A stretch of DNA of 64,000 bases from DASTPP01 sp035762175 (GTDB lineage: Bacteria; Myxococcota_A; Polyangia; Polyangiales; Polyangiaceae), in contig DASTPP010000395.1 of the NCBI GenBank assembly GCA_035762175.1, forward strand, positions 1-64,000, read 5' to 3'. The notes under the pieces are model-generated. The model worked only from the letters and a program-made list of their open reading frames with translations. It was not told the DNA's origin and did no database searches. Shown here piece after piece: positions 62,931-64,000 of this stretch. Each line of letters begins with the position of its first letter. Position 1 is the first letter of the stretch. A program made the position numbers and the translations under genes.

Positions 62931-63308
62931 GCTAGGCGCCCTTCACGCGGGCGGGGCGGGGGCCCGGGGGCGGGCCCGGGCGGGCGTCGGTGCGGCGCGG
63001 ATGAGGTCGGGTGGGGGCGGGCATGGTCGCTCGCGGGCGCCGGGCGGGGCGACGAAAACGTCTTGCCGCGCTCGGCCCGGGCCCGAGCATACTAAAGGGG
63101 CCCCAGGCTGGTCGACTTCCGGCGTCGGCGCTACCCCTTCTGGCATGGCCCCTTCGAGAACGCCCGCCCGCCCCCCGGGGGCGCCGGCCCCGCGCTCGCC
63201 CCGCGCGCCGGGGGCGGCCGGCCTTCGGGGCGCCGTCGGCGTGGGCCTCGACGGCCTTCGAAGGGGGCCCGGGCCGGGCCGGGGAGGGGGCGCCGCGCGC
63301 CCGCGGCC
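62931..63308. other. 378-bp divergent gap upstream of the GMC oxidoreductase operon
   Basis: No supported gene; a 55-codon frame beginning at 63145 is Pro/Arg/Gly-rich and not convincing. One AT-rich spot (GAGCATACTAAAGG, about 63087-63100) could belong to a promoter for either direction. No -35/-10 pair is clear. Confidence 0.45.
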
Positions 63309-63815
63309 ATGAGCGTCGGCCTGCGCCCCGACGACCGCGACCCGCCGGCGCCGCGCTGGCCCGAGGGGCGGGTGCGGCGCGCCCGCGCGGTCGTCGAGGC
63401 CCTGCTCGCCGACCGCGACGCGCGCGGCGCCCTCGTCGCGCCGCCGGCGGCCGAGTGCGACCGGCTCGTCGGCGAGTTCGCCCTCTGGGTCGCCTCGGGC
63501 TCGAACAACGTGCTGACGGGCTTCCGGCTCTTCTTCGTGCTGCTCGAGATCTTGCCGCCCTTCGTCGTCGGGCGCCTCGCGCCCATGACGCGGCTCTCGC
63601 TCGCCGAGCGGGTCGCCTACTTCGAGGCGCTCGAGGGCTCGCGCCTCGGCCTGCTCGCGTCGCTCTTCGTGGCCGTCAAGCTGCCGCTCTGCGCGCTCGC
63701 CTACGAGGGGGGCGACTCGCTCTCGCTGACGGGCTTCGACCGCACGGGCATCGCCGTCCGGCGCCTGCCGGTCGCGGGGGCCGGGGCGACCCCGGCGGGG
63801 GGGGGTGGCGCGTGA
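63309..63815 (+). CDS. Small protein preceding a GMC oxidoreductase
   Basis: 168 residues with two hydrophobic stretches (LTGFRLFFVLLEILPPFVVG, GLLASLFVAVKLPLCALAY), ending in a Gly/Ala-rich tail. Small proteins like this (with LSLAERVAYFEALEGSRLGL) often precede GMC oxidoreductase genes in proteobacteria and may be their membrane or maturation subunit. Its stop overlaps the GTG of the next gene (GTGA, 63812-63815), so they are coupled. The biochemical role is not known. Confidence 0.75.
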   Translation: MSVGLRPDDRDPPAPRWPEGRVRRARAVVEALLADRDARGALVAPPAAECDRLVGEFALWVASGSNNVLTGFRLFFVLLEILPPFVVGRLAPMTRLSLAERVAYFEALEGSRLGLLASLFVAVKLPLCALAYEGGDSLSLTGFDRTGIAVRRLPVAGAGATPAGGGGA

Positions 63816-64000
63816 GCGCGGCGGGCGAGATCGTGCACGGGCGCGCGCTGCCCGGCGGCTTCGACGAGGGGGCCGACGTGGTCGTCGTCGGCTCGGGGGC
63901 GGGCGGCGCCGTCGTCGCGACGCTGCTCGCGGAGGCGGGCCTGCGCGTCGTCGTGCTCGAAGAGGGGCCCTACTACCGGCCCGAAGAGATCGCCGGGTTC
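63812..64000 (+). CDS. FAD-dependent GMC-type oxidoreductase, N-terminal part (partial)
   Basis: The first 63 codons are inside the window and the gene continues beyond it. The visible part has the FAD dinucleotide fold: ADVVVVGSGAGGAVVATLLA (GxGxxG at 27-32), then VVVLEEGPYYRPEEIAGF, where the Glu after the second strand binds the FAD ribose. These are typical of glucose-methanol-choline and cholesterol-oxidase-like enzymes. The preceding small gene and its overlap support a membrane-bound dehydrogenase. Substrate cannot be told. Confidence 0.85.
   Translation, partial: MSAAGEIVHGRALPGGFDEGADVVVVGSGAGGAVVATLLAEAGLRVVVLEEGPYYRPEEIAGF

Noticed and set aside
59053..63312. A 1419-codon open frame on the plus strand
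   Set aside because: It lies out of frame with the AarF-like gene and antisense to the FAAL and ACP genes; Arg/Ala/Gly-rich without domains. An effect of high GC, like many other long frames in the window.
63145..63312. Small frame upstream of the GMC operon
   Set aside because: 55 codons of Pro/Arg/Gly/Ala with no recognised motif or ribosome-binding site.

Overview
The window is very GC-rich, with strong G/C bias at third codon positions, so nearly every reverse frame is open. The gene content points to the Myxococcota, most likely the Polyangia: two Hanks-type Ser/Thr kinases with membrane anchors, FHA proteins, lipoproteins with Gly-rich (GGxGG) linkers, TPR/PEGA-like envelope proteins, an FHA-GGDEF protein, several ECF-type sigma factors and a free-standing fatty acyl-AMP ligase. 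I saw no phage, insertion sequence, CRISPR array, tRNA or rRNA.

Layout. 1-6.3 kb: end of a possible cytochrome c, MEST-like hydrolase, HAD phosphatase, a lipoprotein metalloprotease, a TPR protein and a HEAT-like gene with an apparent frameshift. 6.4-11.3 kb: two ECF sigma genes, each followed by a small membrane protein of one paralogous family, with a third, orphan member between them. 11.7-18.6 kb: GNAT, then a leftward yhaO-yhaN-AsmA-like operon. 18.7-27.1 kb: uridine kinase, a metallo-beta-lactamase/cyclic-nucleotide-binding fusion, a C-type-lectin lipoprotein, a chalcone-isomerase-like protein, an SDR coupled to a helical protein, a zinc-ribbon membrane protein and a second GNAT. 27.2-28.7 kb: a lipoprotein gene next to a decayed copy of itself. 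28.7-39.7 kb is a signalling and envelope block: kinase 1, TPR protein 1, a membrane-tethered sigma-like protein, asparagine synthetase, and an overlapping operon of kinase 2, TPR protein 2 and a Cys-rich lipoprotein.

39.8-46.1 kb: fatty acid desaturase, a betaine-type ABC ATPase with a fused permease/binding protein, a Cys4 protein coupled to the FHA-GGDEF protein, and Hsp20. 46.6-54.8 kb: DUF3516-type helicase, WalJ-like hydrolase, a DUF4398/OmpA envelope pair, a metallophosphoesterase and a BtuF-like binding protein. 55.1-64 kb: double-FHA membrane protein, TypA, an AarF/UbiB kinase, a fatty acyl-AMP ligase/ACP pair and, divergently, a small protein coupled to a GMC oxidoreductase cut by the window edge.

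The most interesting feature is intergenic. Two elements, at 49512-49649 and 60693-60822, share one architecture: perfect 38-nt inverted arms, an 18-nt segment, a small hairpin and a 25-nt segment. The unpaired segments are largely conserved, whereas the arms differ at 13 of 38 positions and still pair perfectly in each copy. That is the pattern of compensatory change expected of a structured RNA or DNA element. Many other gaps hold short GC-rich tandem or inverted repeats with 25-43 nt units.
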